64,000 bases of DNA from Clostridium estertheticum (GTDB lineage: Bacteria; Bacillota; Clostridia; Clostridiales; Clostridiaceae). A program made the translations under genes and the position numbers. The stretch spans positions 248,001-312,000 of the forward strand of contig NZ_CP086239.1 in assembly GCF_026650985.1 (NCBI RefSeq), in the 5' to 3' direction. The notes under the pieces are model-generated. The model was not told where the DNA came from. It searched no databases and worked only from the letters and a program-made list of their open reading frames with translations. Shown piece after piece: positions 52,001 through 62,132 of this stretch. Numbering within the stretch: position 1 is the stretch's first letter; every line of letters begins with the position of its first letter.

Positions 52001-52729
52001 GTGAGATATACTAGATATAATTACAAACGACCTAAGAAAAATAACAATTTTATAATTGTTATTACATTAATACTAATAGTTGCAATTGCTTTGGGCACTA
52101 TTTTTTCAAAACTATTACCTAATAATGGTAAAACGGCGAGCGCAGATAATAAAATTACTAAAATAAGTTTGCAAAAGGATACAAAAACAAATAAGGTTAG
52201 TGTGGATGGTTCTAAAGATACATCTCAAAATGATATTAAAGAATATGTAGCATTACAATGTGGTGTTTTTGCCAAAATGGAAAGCGCACTCGTACTCAAA
52301 AATAGTTTAGCTGAGTATGGTACACCATTTATTATTGTGGAAGATAAGTTAAATAAAGTTCTACTTGGTGTATATCCTAAAGGTGGGGCTGATACTATTA
52401 TTAAAGAACTTACGGCAAAAAAAATAACTTATTCAAAAATTAATTTTCAGCTTGAAGGTAAGGATTTAACAAGTGCGCAAACTAATGAAATGATTAGTGC
52501 GGATATTAAAATATTAAATAAACTTTCGGAAAAGGATACTAAATATGTTGAAACCGCAGAATTAAAAAAATGGATGACGACTTTAACTGGTGCAGATAAG
52601 ACAAATAAAAGTTATGTCTCAATGACAACTATAAAATCATATTTAACTGCATTGCCAATAAAAGTTGAAAAAGAAAAAACAGAGGACGGATATATATATA
52701 TATATAAATTTATAAAGAAACTGATATAG
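52001..52729 (+). CDS. SPOR-domain membrane protein
   Basis: 242 aa from a GTG start behind TTAGGGG. Basic N-terminus, one membrane helix (FIIVITLILIVAIALGTIF), a polar linker, then a SPOR-like repeat (EYVALQCGVFAKMESALVLKN, then EYGTPFIIVEDKLNKVLLG). SPOR domains bind denuded peptidoglycan at septa. Fits with neighbouring cell-shape and division genes. Confidence 0.75.
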   Translation: MRYTRYNYKRPKKNNNFIIVITLILIVAIALGTIFSKLLPNNGKTASADNKITKISLQKDTKTNKVSVDGSKDTSQNDIKEYVALQCGVFAKMESALVLKNSLAEYGTPFIIVEDKLNKVLLGVYPKGGADTIIKELTAKKITYSKINFQLEGKDLTSAQTNEMISADIKILNKLSEKDTKYVETAELKKWMTTLTGADKTNKSYVSMTTIKSYLTALPIKVEKEKTEDGYIYIYKFIKKLI

Positions 52730-52841
52730 ATATAATTATAAATTTTTTCTGAATAATAATTTTATGCACTTGTGTATGATTTTATTAAATGTTAAAATGT
52801 ATAAGATGTATAAGATATATAAGTAAGGTGGGGGGTACAAT

Positions 52842-53102
52842 TTGAAGAGTGCAGAAAGGAAAAACCCATATTTTGTTTTTTTTATAATGATAGGAGCTAT
52901 TTCTGGAAGTTTTGTAGGTGAACTATTAGGAGACAACGTGGCTGCGCTTAAATTTTTGAAGAGTACTTTCACCATAGGGATGAGTAATCCTATGCTTATA
53001 GATTTTAAAGTATTCGCAGTAACTTTCGGTATAAATTTTAATATTAATATTATGACTATTATAGGCATTATTTTGGCAATAATATTATATAGAAAATATT
53101 AG
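52842..53102 (+). CDS. DUF4321 membrane protein
   Basis: 86 aa from a TTG behind GGTGGGGGG. Two membrane helices (YFVFFIMIGAISGSFVGELLG and INIMTIIGIILAIILY) with a conserved loop between them. DUF4321 genes are found immediately upstream of maf in clostridia, as here (10 nt). Unknown function. Confidence 0.8.
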   Translation: MKSAERKNPYFVFFIMIGAISGSFVGELLGDNVAALKFLKSTFTIGMSNPMLIDFKVFAVTFGINFNINIMTIIGIILAIILYRKY

Positions 53103-53112
53103 GAGTGATGTA

Positions 53113-53688
53113 GTGGATATTATTTTAGCTTCTGCCTCGCCACGTAGGGCTGAACTCCTAAAAAAAATAACTAGTAATTTTCAGATAATGGCAAGTGACT
53201 TTGAAGAGAGTGACATAATGTTTTCTGGAAATTGTGGGGAATATGTTATGACCTTAGCAAAAGGTAAGGCTATGGCTATTTGTAGTAGCGTGAAAAAACC
53301 AACTGCTATAATAGGTTGTGATACTGTTGTTTATTTTAAGGGTGAAGTGCTCGGAAAACCTAAAGATAGTTGCGAGGCTTTCAAAATGCTTAGTAATCTA
53401 AGTAACAATACACATGAGGTATATACAGGAATTGCGGTAATAAACACACAAACTAAGGTAATCAATACTGAGTATGTGTGCACTACAGTAAAATTTTCAA
53501 AGTTATCAATCAAAGAAATAAACAATTACATAGAAACAAAAGAACCGTTAGGTATGGCTGGAGCTTATGCTATACAAGGAGGAGCATCTTTATTTGTTAA
53601 AGAATTAAAGGGCTGTTACTATAGTGTTGTGGGGTTGCCAGTGAACAAATTATATTATATGTTAAGGGAAATGGGGGTCAATCTATAA
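53113..53688 (+). CDS. maf: Maf nucleotide pyrophosphatase
   Basis: 191 aa from a GTG behind AGGAGTG. ILASASPRRAELLKKI is the Maf signature with the phosphate-binding loop; GCDTVVYFKGEVLGKPKD and AYAIQGGASLFVKELKGCYYSVVGLP complete it. It hydrolyses modified or canonical nucleoside triphosphates and affects septum formation. First of the maf-radC-mreB cluster. Confidence 0.95.
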   Translation: MDIILASASPRRAELLKKITSNFQIMASDFEESDIMFSGNCGEYVMTLAKGKAMAICSSVKKPTAIIGCDTVVYFKGEVLGKPKDSCEAFKMLSNLSNNTHEVYTGIAVINTQTKVINTEYVCTTVKFSKLSIKEINNYIETKEPLGMAGAYAIQGGASLFVKELKGCYYSVVGLPVNKLYYMLREMGVNL

Positions 53689-53699
53689 AGGAGTTGTTT

Positions 53700-54260
53700 A
53701 TGGGTATGACGTTCAAAATTATGGATTTGCCTCAAAATGAGAGACCAAGGGAAAAATTGTTAAGATACGGTGCTGAAACTTTATCTAGCAATGAACTATT
53801 AGCTATAATACTTAGGGTAGGATCAAAAAATGAAAATATTATAAGTCTTTGTAGTAGAATAATTTCGCAGTGTGGTGGACTAAATGGACTTCTCGGTTCA
53901 AGTGCAGAGGAATTTATGAATTTAAAAGGTGTTGGAAATGCCAAAGCGACACAACTTTTAGCACTTGTAGAAATTTCCAAAAGATTTAGAAGCTATAAAT
54001 CAGGAGAAGAATATAAAATTACATCACCAAAAGATGTAGCAGAGTATCTTATGGAAGAAATGAGATACTTAAAAAAGGAATATCTTAAATTAGTTATGCT
54101 CAATACAAAGAATGTAATTATTAGCATAAAAGATATCTCGATTGGTAATTTGAATACTTCTATAGTTCATCCAAGAGAAGTTTTTTACGAAGCTATTAAA
54201 AATTGTAGTGCTTCCGTTGTTATTTGTCACAATCATCCGTCAGGGGACCCAATAAACTGA
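53700..54260 (+). pseudogene. radC: radC, 5' part, split by Tn554-like insertion
   Basis: About 186 aa from the ATG at 53700 (MGMTFKIMD at 53694 frame start region also possible). RadC pattern ERPREKLLRYGAETLSSNELLAIILR, helix-hairpin-helix LKGVGNAKATQLLAL, and the start of the JAMM motif VVICHNHPSGDP. After DP two foreign codons precede a stop at 54260. The missing C-terminus ([18 protein letters not shown]...) is found intact at 58676-58816. The JAMM motif loses its last Asp, so the fragment is unlikely to keep metal-dependent activity. Confidence 0.9.
54246..54252 (+). repeat. GACCCAA at left junction of the Tn554-like element
   Basis: The same seven bases occur at the right junction (58676-58682); joining them restores the radC frame exactly. 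Confidence 0.88.
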
Positions 54261-54320
54261 GTATTTATAATGAGGGTATTTAAAGTACACAAAGAATTAA
54301 TAAATAAGTGATTATGTTCC

Positions 54321-54349
54321 TTGTATACTATTTTAACAAATGCTATAAT
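54321..54349 (+). promoter_or_regulatory. tnpA promoter
   Basis: TTGTAT (54321-54326), 17 nt, TATAAT (54344-54349). Confidence 0.75.
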
Positions 54350-54402
54350 TCAAAGTAATTAAAGTAGTTAAGGTAGAGTAGATGGAGGGATAATTTTAAA
54401 AT

Positions 54403-55503
54403 ATGAAAGTACAAAAGATATATGTAGAGAATAAACCATATCCATTATACATATTGATAGATGATGAATTTAAGGTAGTAGATAAGGTGATGAAGTACAT
54501 AAAGTTTTTAGATAATACAGGAAAAGCACCGAATACTATCAAGGCATATGCCTATCATCTAAAATTATATTTTGAGTATCTAAAACAGATAGGAAAAGAA
54601 CCTGATCGAGTAAGTTTTGAAGATATATCAAACTTTGTAGGGTGGCTAGGAAGCCCGACAGGGCAAGTGAATGTTTATCACATAGCTCCACAGGAAGCTA
54701 TAAGAGCTGAAACAACTGTTAACGTAATTATAAATGCTGTAATGAGTTTTTATGATTACCTAGAGAGGTTGGGAGTGTTTGATGGTACTTCAACATTCTA
54801 TAACGAAACAAGGTCTCCCAAAACTTATAAGAGCTTTTTATATCATGCTACAAAAAACAAGGCTCAGAAAAGAAATATATTTAAACTTAAAGTTAAAAAG
54901 AAGTTAATTAAGGTATTATCTCAAGAACAGATAAAAACCTTGCTCATTGCATGTAACAATAAAAGGGATAAAATAATTTTGATGTTATTGTATGAGGGTG
55001 GATTAAGAATTGGAGAAGTTTTAGGACTTCGACATGAAGATGTTGTTACATGGGATAACCAAATTAAAATAGTTCATAGAGATTATAACGTTAATGAAGC
55101 ATTTGCAAAATCTAAGAGAGAAAGAGTAGTTGATGTTAGCAAACAATTAATGAGTCTTTATACTGATTATATTATTTACGAATATGACGATGAGGTAGGC
55201 GGTGACTATGTATTTATAAATTTAAGAGGCCCGAATTATGGAGAACCACTTAGATATCATAGTGTGTTAGATTTGTTTATGAGATTAGAGAAAAAGACAG
55301 GTATAATAGTGACACCTCATATGCTAAGACATACACATGCAACAGAGCTTATCAGAAACGGTTGGGATGCCGCTTATGTTCAGAAAAGATTAGGTCATGC
55401 AAATGTTCAAACGACAATAAATACTTATGTTCACTTGTCCAATGATGATATGAAAGGTAAATATCAAGAGTATCTACAAAGGAGTGAGAACAGAAGTGAA
55501 TAG
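54403..55503 (+). CDS. tnpA: Tn554-type tyrosine recombinase A
   Basis: 366 aa behind GGAGGGAT. N-terminal core-binding domain ([22 protein letters not shown]), then catalytic domain with [26 protein letters not shown], and [14 protein letters not shown] with the nucleophile Tyr. Length and order match TnpA of Tn554 (about 361 aa). Acts with TnpB and TnpC in site-specific transposition. Overlaps the start of tnpB. Confidence 0.92.
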   Translation: MKVQKIYVENKPYPLYILIDDEFKVVDKVMKYIKFLDNTGKAPNTIKAYAYHLKLYFEYLKQIGKEPDRVSFEDISNFVGWLGSPTGQVNVYHIAPQEAIRAETTVNVIINAVMSFYDYLERLGVFDGTSTFYNETRSPKTYKSFLYHATKNKAQKRNIFKLKVKKKLIKVLSQEQIKTLLIACNNKRDKIILMLLYEGGLRIGEVLGLRHEDVVTWDNQIKIVHRDYNVNEAFAKSKRERVVDVSKQLMSLYTDYIIYEYDDEVGGDYVFINLRGPNYGEPLRYHSVLDLFMRLEKKTGIIVTPHMLRHTHATELIRNGWDAAYVQKRLGHANVQTTINTYVHLSNDDMKGKYQEYLQRSENRSE

Positions 55504-57394
55504 TTTAAGTATGATATCAAGTCTTGCAATAAATAAAAAGATTCAGACCATGCAGGAAGCTCTTCAAGGATATTGGGCTGATGATAGATGGGATATTAAA
55601 TTATGTCCATTAAAGTCGGCTGATGAATTAAGAAATAAAGTTTTAAGCAATAGGTGGATTAATTTTAATGTAATAAAAAATCCATGGATAAAGGTAGAAT
55701 TAAAGTTTTTTTACTACATTAACATGATGAATGAAATATGGAAACCTAAAACTGTTTGGATTAGAAAAGGGACAGTTATAAACAGTTTAATTGAATTTTT
55801 AGATAGAGAATACCCAAGTATAGGCTCTATATCAGAAGTACCATTAGAAAAGGCTATAATCCAATATAGAACGTATTTAGTGGATAAGGGTATTAAGATA
55901 ACCACTATTAATAAAAAACTGAATTTAAGACAAGAAATGATAACCATTGAAGCTGATAGTTACTATATAACCAACTTTAAACAGTTTATAAAATTTTATG
56001 AGGATTATTACTTTGAGGGTGAGGAATGGGACAAAGATGTGTGGGATAGGAGAAAAATGAATTTAACTGCTGATAAAGTCAATCCTACACAGTATGAATA
56101 TACTATAACTTTTAAAGAAATTCAAAACATATATTTTAAGAGGTTAACTAAAAGATTTTGTAGACTTCAAATGAATACAATGAGTTTCTCGCACTGTAAA
56201 GATTATGCTCAGCATAATAAAGTATTCTTTAATTTCTTGAGTAATAAGTACCCTGGCATAGGGAAAATTAAAGACATTAACCGAAGTATGGTAGAAAGTT
56301 ACTTTAGTTCTTTGACAATTCAAGGATTATCACCACATACATTTAACGGTTATAAATCGTCATTATCAAAACTTTTTGAAACAATGCAAATGTTTGAATG
56401 GGATGATGCTCCAGTAAAGAAGCTAATATTTCCAGAAGATTATAGCAAGGGGATTATTAAAAAACCAAGATTCATAGATGAATATGTGCTTGAACAATTA
56501 AATAAGGTTGTACACGAACTTCCCGATTATATTGCTAGAATGACGTTGATTTTGCAGGAATGTGGAATGAGAATAAGTGAATTATGTACACTTAAAATAG
56601 GCTGCTTAATACAAGATAAAGATAAGGATTGGTTCTTACAGTATTATCAATGGAAAATGAAAAAAGAGCATATTATTCCTATTTCTAAGGAAGTTGCTGA
56701 GTTAATTGGCATACAAGAAGTGGTAACAACTAATCGGTTTAATGGTAAAACAGAATATTTATTTCCTAGAGAAGATGGAAGTCCATTAAAACAAGATACA
56801 TTTAGACGAGAGCTAAACAAACTTGCTTATAGTAAAAACATAGTAGATAGAAATGGGAAAGTGTTTAGGTTCCAGGCTCACGCATTTAGGCATACCGTAG
56901 GTACGAGGATGATTAATAACGAGGTACCTCAATATATAGTACAAAGGTTTTTAGGCCATGAATCACCTGAAATGACAATGAGATATGCTCATATTCATGA
57001 TGTAACAATGAAAAAAGAGTTTATCAAGTTTAAAGAAAAATTTGTAAACAATCAAGGCTTTCTTATTGATGAGGAAGATAAAGAAGTTGATAATGCTGAC
57101 CTACAATGGTTTAAAAAGAATATTAATGCGCAAGCACTACCAAATGGTTATTGTAGGTTGCCGGTGCTTTCAGGAGCGTGTCCACATGCTAATGCATGTT
57201 TAGATTGTACGCACTTTTGTACTAACAAAGTATTCATTAAAGAGCATAAAAATCAGTTGCAGAAGACTAAGGAAGTATTGGAAATTGCTCAAAATAACAA
57301 TTGGGTTAGGCAAATAGAAACTAACATTAGGGTAAAAGAACGGCTAGAAGCCATAATTTTAACATTGGTAGGTGATGAAAACCATGAACAATAA
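55496..57394 (+). CDS. tnpB: Tn554-type tyrosine recombinase B
   Basis: 632 aa from a GTG at 55496 (AAAGGAG ten bases upstream; another GTG at 55484 overlaps that site). Second tyrosine recombinase with [29 protein letters not shown] and [16 protein letters not shown], and a C-terminal Cys-rich segment ([18 protein letters not shown]) that probably binds metal. TnpB of Tn554 has about 630 aa and the same late Cys cluster. Confidence 0.92.
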   Translation: MNSLSMISSLAINKKIQTMQEALQGYWADDRWDIKLCPLKSADELRNKVLSNRWINFNVIKNPWIKVELKFFYYINMMNEIWKPKTVWIRKGTVINSLIEFLDREYPSIGSISEVPLEKAIIQYRTYLVDKGIKITTINKKLNLRQEMITIEADSYYITNFKQFIKFYEDYYFEGEEWDKDVWDRRKMNLTADKVNPTQYEYTITFKEIQNIYFKRLTKRFCRLQMNTMSFSHCKDYAQHNKVFFNFLSNKYPGIGKIKDINRSMVESYFSSLTIQGLSPHTFNGYKSSLSKLFETMQMFEWDDAPVKKLIFPEDYSKGIIKKPRFIDEYVLEQLNKVVHELPDYIARMTLILQECGMRISELCTLKIGCLIQDKDKDWFLQYYQWKMKKEHIIPISKEVAELIGIQEVVTTNRFNGKTEYLFPREDGSPLKQDTFRRELNKLAYSKNIVDRNGKVFRFQAHAFRHTVGTRMINNEVPQYIVQRFLGHESPEMTMRYAHIHDVTMKKEFIKFKEKFVNNQGFLIDEEDKEVDNADLQWFKKNINAQALPNGYCRLPVLSGACPHANACLDCTHFCTNKVFIKEHKNQLQKTKEVLEIAQNNNWVRQIETNIRVKERLEAIILTLVGDENHEQ

Positions 57395-57767
57395 AAGAAA
57401 TACAGAAGCTATCGTTAAAATTGCTAAAAAGAAATCTGATGAAACTAGATATAAAGTAGAAAAAACAATTCCAAGATTGATATTGGAAGGCTTAACAATT
57501 AATTTCAATGTAGTTAGCAATGAAGCAGGCGTATCGAAGGCGTGGCTTTATAATAATGAAGATATAAGAAGAAGAATAGAGGATATTAGGGATAAACAGA
57601 AAATATATCCTAAACGTACCCTAAAGGTCTCTAACGAGCGGTCAGAGGCCTCTAAGGATGCTATTATTACTACCTTTAAAGAACGCATAAAACAATTGGA
57701 AAATGAGAATAAGCAACTTCATAAACAGTTAGAAATGACGTATGGGACTATATATAATAAACTATAA
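57384..57767 (+). CDS. tnpC: Tn554-type accessory protein C
   Basis: 127 aa (or 131 aa from ATG 57372). DUF6262-like: a helix-turn-helix ([20 protein letters not shown]) followed by a leucine-zipper-like coiled coil ([17 protein letters not shown]). In Tn554 TnpC influences orientation and frequency of insertion. Overlaps the end of tnpB. Confidence 0.88.
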   Translation: MNNKRNTEAIVKIAKKKSDETRYKVEKTIPRLILEGLTINFNVVSNEAGVSKAWLYNNEDIRRRIEDIRDKQKIYPKRTLKVSNERSEASKDAIITTFKERIKQLENENKQLHKQLEMTYGTIYNKL

Positions 57768-57785
57768 AAAAGTGGGAGGGCTAAA

Positions 57786-58589
57786 GTGAACGACTTTTTT
57801 GTTAAAACAGCCAAAGAACTTTTAGATGAAGGTGAGAAGTTTAATTATGATAACTTCTGTGTGAAATCAGAATATGGGTATGTTTCCATTATTGATAGTG
57901 AATATACATCATGGAAAAGCATGGTCGAAAATTTTATAGTAGAGGTTTTTACTAAACAAAGTGTTGTGTATAAAACCTTTCTAGAAGCTGAAAAATTTAG
58001 GGTTATTGACAATGGCATTGAAATATTCAATAATGCACACAATATAATAATTGCTTCTTTGAAAACTGCATTGAAAGAATTTCAATTTAGAGATTATGTT
58101 AAAGAAAATGAAGAAGAACAGTTGGTTATACAAAACAATAAGGTTTTTGTGGTGCATGGTCATGATGAAAGTTTAAAAAATCAACTTGTTATTTTACTTG
58201 GAGAATTAGGTCTTGAGCCAATTATTCTTCATAGGCAATCAGATGGTGGATCTTCTACAATTATAGAAAAGTTTGAAAAACATAGTGATGTAGGATATGC
58301 TTTTGTACTATTAACTCCTGATGAGTTTGCTTATTCTAAATCCGAAGAGAATTTACTTGAGAAAGATAGAAAAAAAGAATATAGGGCAAGACAAAATGTA
58401 ATATTTGAACTAGGGTATTTCTTCGGAAAATTAGGAAGAACAAGGGTTACATGCATATACAAGAAAGGTGTTACTGTCCCTTCTGATTTACAGGGGATTA
58501 TATATAAAGAGGTTGTAAGCGATGTAGAGGAAAAAGCAAGGGAAATAATGAGGGAATTAAAAGAAGTGGGATACCAAGTAAAAATATAA
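57786..58589 (+). CDS. TIR-like nucleotide-binding effector (CAP12/Pycsar-type TIR domain)
   Basis: 267 aa from GTG behind GTGGGAGGG. Residues 1-115 are helical and of unknown type. Residues 119-265 match the TIR-like family PF10137: KVFVVHGHDESLKNQL, ILHRQSDGGSSTIIEKFEK, VGYAFVLLTPDEF and ARQNVIFELGYFFGKLGR with Glu208 at the NAD-hydrolase Glu position. Such domains serve as effectors in CBASS, Pycsar and related abortive systems. No cyclase lies next to it, so it may act alone or use its N-terminal domain as sensor. It is the only cargo of the Tn554-like element. Confidence 0.85.
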   Translation: MNDFFVKTAKELLDEGEKFNYDNFCVKSEYGYVSIIDSEYTSWKSMVENFIVEVFTKQSVVYKTFLEAEKFRVIDNGIEIFNNAHNIIIASLKTALKEFQFRDYVKENEEEQLVIQNNKVFVVHGHDESLKNQLVILLGELGLEPIILHRQSDGGSSTIIEKFEKHSDVGYAFVLLTPDEFAYSKSEENLLEKDRKKEYRARQNVIFELGYFFGKLGRTRVTCIYKKGVTVPSDLQGIIYKEVVSDVEEKAREIMRELKEVGYQVKI

Positions 58590-58675
58590 TAAAAAAATTA
58601 ATGCAACGTTAAAGACATGTACATAAAGTTGTAAGTGTAAGGTGTCAATGTATTGTTACATGGTACTCATGATAA

Positions 58676-58816
58676 GACCCAACCCCTAGTAAGGAAGACA
58701 TAAGTATTACTATAAGACTTAAGGAATGTGGTAAATTACTAGGAATAGAGCTACTTGATCATATAATTATTGGTAATGGGGTTTATACAAGTTTAAAAGA
58801 AAAAGGAATGCTTTAG
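58676..58816 (+). pseudogene. radC: radC, 3' part
   Basis: 47 codons starting at GACCCA in frame, reading [20 protein letters not shown]..., then [21 protein letters not shown] and stop. It lacks a start codon and ribosome site. It continues the radC reading frame cut at 54252. mreB follows 20 nt later, so mreB may depend on transcription through the element or on a promoter inside it. Confidence 0.92.
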
Positions 58817-58836
58817 ATACGAAAGGAGAAATTATA

Positions 58837-59844
58837 ATGGGAATATTCGGAACGTCTCGTGATATGGGAATAGATTTAGGAACAGCAAACACATTAGTTT
58901 ACTTGAAGGGGAAAGGAATTGTTTTACGAGAACCTTCTGTTGTAGCTATAAATATAAATACTAATAAGGTTCTAGCCGTTGGTGAAGAAGCTAAACAAAT
59001 GATAGGTAGAACTCCAGGTAATATAGTTGCAATTCGTCCTATGAAGGATGGAGTGATTGCAGATTTTGATATTACTGAAAAAATGCTTAGACACTTCATA
59101 AACAAAGTTAGTCCAAAAGGATTTACAAGTCCAAGAATTGTAGTTGGATATCCGTCTGGCGTAACTGAGGTTGAAAAAAGAGCAATAGAGGGAGCAACTA
59201 AAAGTGCAGGGGCACGAGATGCATATTTAATGGAAGAACCATTTGCAGCCGCTATTGGTGCTGGATTACCTGTAAATGAACCAACTGGAAGTATGATAGT
59301 GGACATTGGAGGCGGAACTACAGAGGTTGCCATAATTTCACTCGGTGGAATTGTAACGTGTAAATCTTTAAGAGTTGCAGGTGATGAGTTCGACCAAGCT
59401 ATAATAGCTTTTGTTAAGAAACAATACAGTCTTATGATAGGTGAGAGAACTTCAGAAAATATTAAAATGGAACTTGGATCAGTATATGAGCAAGAAGATG
59501 ATGATATGAGCATGGAGATAACAGGAAGAGATTTAATAACAGGACTTCCAAAAGTTATAGAAGTAACACAAAAGGAAGTAAGAGAAGCACTCAGTGAACC
59601 GGTTCAATCAATAATTGAAGCAATAATAACAACCCTTGAAAAAACCCCACCAGAACTTGCATCAGATATTATGGAAAAAGGAATTATGTTAACTGGTGGA
59701 GGAGCGCTTCTAAAAGGAATAGATGCACTTATCAACAGGGAAACACATATGCCTGTACACATAGCTGAAAACCCACTTGATTGTGTTGCTATAGGAGCAG
59801 GAAAAGCTCTCGATAATATAGATGTTATGAGTAAAAGAAGGTAA
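58837..59844 (+). CDS. mreB: Rod-shape actin homologue MreB
   Basis: 335 aa behind AAAGGAG. Actin-like ATPase with phosphate 1 [37 protein letters not shown]-type phosphate 2 and [31 protein letters not shown] adenosine motif. Forms membrane filaments that guide lateral wall synthesis. First gene of mreBCD. Confidence 0.97.
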   Translation: MGIFGTSRDMGIDLGTANTLVYLKGKGIVLREPSVVAININTNKVLAVGEEAKQMIGRTPGNIVAIRPMKDGVIADFDITEKMLRHFINKVSPKGFTSPRIVVGYPSGVTEVEKRAIEGATKSAGARDAYLMEEPFAAAIGAGLPVNEPTGSMIVDIGGGTTEVAIISLGGIVTCKSLRVAGDEFDQAIIAFVKKQYSLMIGERTSENIKMELGSVYEQEDDDMSMEITGRDLITGLPKVIEVTQKEVREALSEPVQSIIEAIITTLEKTPPELASDIMEKGIMLTGGGALLKGIDALINRETHMPVHIAENPLDCVAIGAGKALDNIDVMSKRR

Positions 59845-59846
59845 AT

Positions 59847-60695
59847 ATGAAATTTATAAAAAACAAACTGGCAGTAGTAATTATATTACTGTCAGTTACC
59901 TTTTTATCACTAATAGGTTATAGTGTAAACCGAGATAAAATGTCTTTTGTAGAAAATGGTGTTGGGGTAACAATAAATTCAGTACAAGGTGTGTTTTTTA
60001 GTGGTTTTTTTAAAATAAAAAATTCCTTTAGATTTATAACTAATATCTCAAATGTTAAAACAGAGAATGAAGAACTTAGAAAAACTAATAGTGAGCTCCA
60101 AAGTAAGGTCATAGAGTACAGTGCTTTAATAAAAAAGAATGAAAGAGTAAGTAAAATATTTAAATTTTCAGATAAAAATGCCCAATATAATTATGTAGGT
60201 GCTGATATAAACGGACTTGTAGCAAATAGTTTTTCAGATGGATTTTCAATAAATAAGGGTGAAACGAGTGGAATAAAAAAAGGAATGGTCGCTATTACTG
60301 GAGATGGACTTGTAGGACAAGTTAAGTCAGTCGGCGATAATTGGTCAATAGTACAATGTCTATCTAATGAAAATATTGCAGTGGCAGGTCTTGTTGATAG
60401 CACAAGGGATAATGGTATTGTAAAAGGATATACGGATGCAAATAATAAATCACTTGCACAAATACAGCGTCTTTCTTTAGAGTCAAAAATAAAAAAAGGT
60501 GATGATATAGTAACTTCTGGACTTGGAGGATCATATCCATCTGGAATAAGAATTGGTAGTGTTCTAAGTGTTCATGAAGATAAAGGTGCAGTAATGAAAG
60601 GGGCTATAATAAAACCATATGTTGATTTTTCAAAGATAGAAGAGGTTTTCATTGTGGTACCAACAGATACAAAAACTGGAGAAATAAAATATTAG
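59847..60695 (+). CDS. mreC: Rod-shape protein MreC
   Basis: 282 aa. One membrane helix (LAVVIILLSVTFLSLIGY), coiled coil (TENEELRKTNSELQSKVIEY), then the beta-rich MreC domain (GDGLVGQVKSVGDNWSIVQCL, GDDIVTSGLGGSYPSGIRIG). Links MreB to wall enzymes outside. Starts 2 nt after mreB. Confidence 0.96.
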   Translation: MKFIKNKLAVVIILLSVTFLSLIGYSVNRDKMSFVENGVGVTINSVQGVFFSGFFKIKNSFRFITNISNVKTENEELRKTNSELQSKVIEYSALIKKNERVSKIFKFSDKNAQYNYVGADINGLVANSFSDGFSINKGETSGIKKGMVAITGDGLVGQVKSVGDNWSIVQCLSNENIAVAGLVDSTRDNGIVKGYTDANNKSLAQIQRLSLESKIKKGDDIVTSGLGGSYPSGIRIGSVLSVHEDKGAVMKGAIIKPYVDFSKIEEVFIVVPTDTKTGEIKY

Positions 60696-60705
60696 GAGTT
60701 GTATT

Positions 60706-61197
60706 ATGAAGAGAATATTAACAGTAGTATTTTTATGTATTCTATTTCTAATATTAGATAATACTTTAATGCCTTTACTTAAGATTAATGGTGTATATCC
60801 AAGCTTACTATTTACATTTGCACTGTGTTACTCTATTGTTAGTTCTCCAAGAGATGCAGTTATAATTGGTGTTTTCACTGGAGCGCTACAGGATGTGTAT
60901 TTCTTAAATGCGATTGGAATCAATATGCTAAGCAATATGCTTATGTGTTTTGTTGCTGCGAAAATAGGTAAAAATATATTTATTGAAAAATCATTTTTCC
61001 CAATAATATCATCTTTTGTGTTAAGTTTAGTAAAGGGGTTAATACTATTTTCTATCTTGTTTTTTATAAAACAAGATGTATATATGAGAGTAATAATATA
61101 TCAGGCAATATACAATTTAATAATTTCTATTTTTATGTATAAGTTTACGTATAAATTATCCCAAAAGGAATATATGAAGAGAGAGTGGGGATTTTAA
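60706..61197 (+). CDS. mreD: Rod-shape protein MreD
   Basis: 163 aa with about five membrane helices; YPSLLFTFALCYSIVSSPRDAVIIGVFTGALQDVYFLNAIGIN (residues 30-72) is the family core. Membrane partner of MreC. A terminator-like hairpin follows. Confidence 0.93.
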   Translation: MKRILTVVFLCILFLILDNTLMPLLKINGVYPSLLFTFALCYSIVSSPRDAVIIGVFTGALQDVYFLNAIGINMLSNMLMCFVAAKIGKNIFIEKSFFPIISSFVLSLVKGLILFSILFFIKQDVYMRVIIYQAIYNLIISIFMYKFTYKLSQKEYMKREWGF

Positions 61198-61245
61198 GGA
61201 AAGTACTTTTAGTTTATTATTAAAAGGTTGGTAGAATACTTAGCA

Positions 61246-61290
61246 AATAAACTCTGACAAATTTGTTTGTTGGAGTTTATTTGATTTTAT
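61246..61290 (+). terminator. Terminator of mreBCD
   Basis: AAATAAACTC / GAGTTTATTT (10 bp) then TGATTTTAT. Promoter of the minCDE-rodA group is expected in the 200 nt that follow. Confidence 0.7.
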
Positions 61291-61486
61291 AAGCATGAAT
61301 ATATATATATATAAATATTAATATTAAAATTAAGCAGGAATTTACTTGTATTGTGTTGAAATAATATGATAAGTTAAGTTATGTAACAGTTCAATTATAC
61401 AGAAAAATAATTAATAATTGATTTAGGGACTTTTTATTTATTTTAGTGTCCCACACACCCCAGATGAGAGCTAGGAGGTTAAAATT

Positions 61487-62119
61487 ATGGTTACAGATAA
61501 AATAGTTATTAAAGGAAATAAAGAAGGATTAAATGTAGTTATAAATATGAACCATTTTAGTGATTTTGATGATATGTTAGAGTCTTTAATTGATAAGCTT
61601 GCGCAGGGAAGAAAATTCTACAAAGGTAGCACACTAAAAATAACTACTGAGCTAAAATACATAAATGAGAGGGAAAGTAGAAAATTAAAGGAAATATTAT
61701 TTGATGAATTTCTAATTAGTGATTGTATTTTTCAAAATCAAGAAGAACCTATTGGAAATGTGTTTACTGGAATATACGAGGGAAGAACTAAATTTTTGAG
61801 AAAAACAATAAGAAGTGGACAAAGTATAAATTATCCTGGTAATATAATTATAATTGGTGATGTAAATCCAGGAGCCGAAATATATGCAGCAGGAAACATA
61901 ATTGTATTTGGTACATTAAGAGGAGTTGTTCATGCGGGTTCTAATGGTAATGATAAAGCTATAATTGCCGCATTTAAGTTAGAACCTCAAATACTTCAGA
62001 TTGGTGACATTGTAACAAGGTCTCCTGAAGATGAAGTAAAACCTAAATATCCTGAGGTAGCAAAAATTAAAAATGGAAATATTATTGTAGAACCGTATTT
62101 ACCTAATAAATATATTTAA
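61487..62119 (+). CDS. minC: Septum site-determining protein MinC
   Basis: 210 aa behind TAGGAGG. C-terminal beta-helix with [44 protein letters not shown] and GDIVTRSP-type end, which binds FtsZ and MinD. N-terminal domain inhibits FtsZ assembly. Start of minCDE. Confidence 0.95.
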   Translation: MVTDKIVIKGNKEGLNVVINMNHFSDFDDMLESLIDKLAQGRKFYKGSTLKITTELKYINERESRKLKEILFDEFLISDCIFQNQEEPIGNVFTGIYEGRTKFLRKTIRSGQSINYPGNIIIIGDVNPGAEIYAAGNIIVFGTLRGVVHAGSNGNDKAIIAAFKLEPQILQIGDIVTRSPEDEVKPKYPEVAKIKNGNIIVEPYLPNKYI

Positions 62120-62132
62120 TGGAGGAGTTCAC

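Larger units (their letters stand above)
54253..58675 (+). mobile_element. Tn554-family element in radC
   Basis: About 4.4 kb with tnpA, tnpB and tnpC in overlapping order followed by one cargo gene, inserted into the HNHPSGDP-coding segment of radC. Tn554 and its relatives are known to target radC. The ends show a short imperfect inverted similarity (CTGAGTA near the left end, ATGAGTA on the complement of the right end). Removing the element and one GACCCAA rebuilds an uninterrupted radC. Confidence 0.9.
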
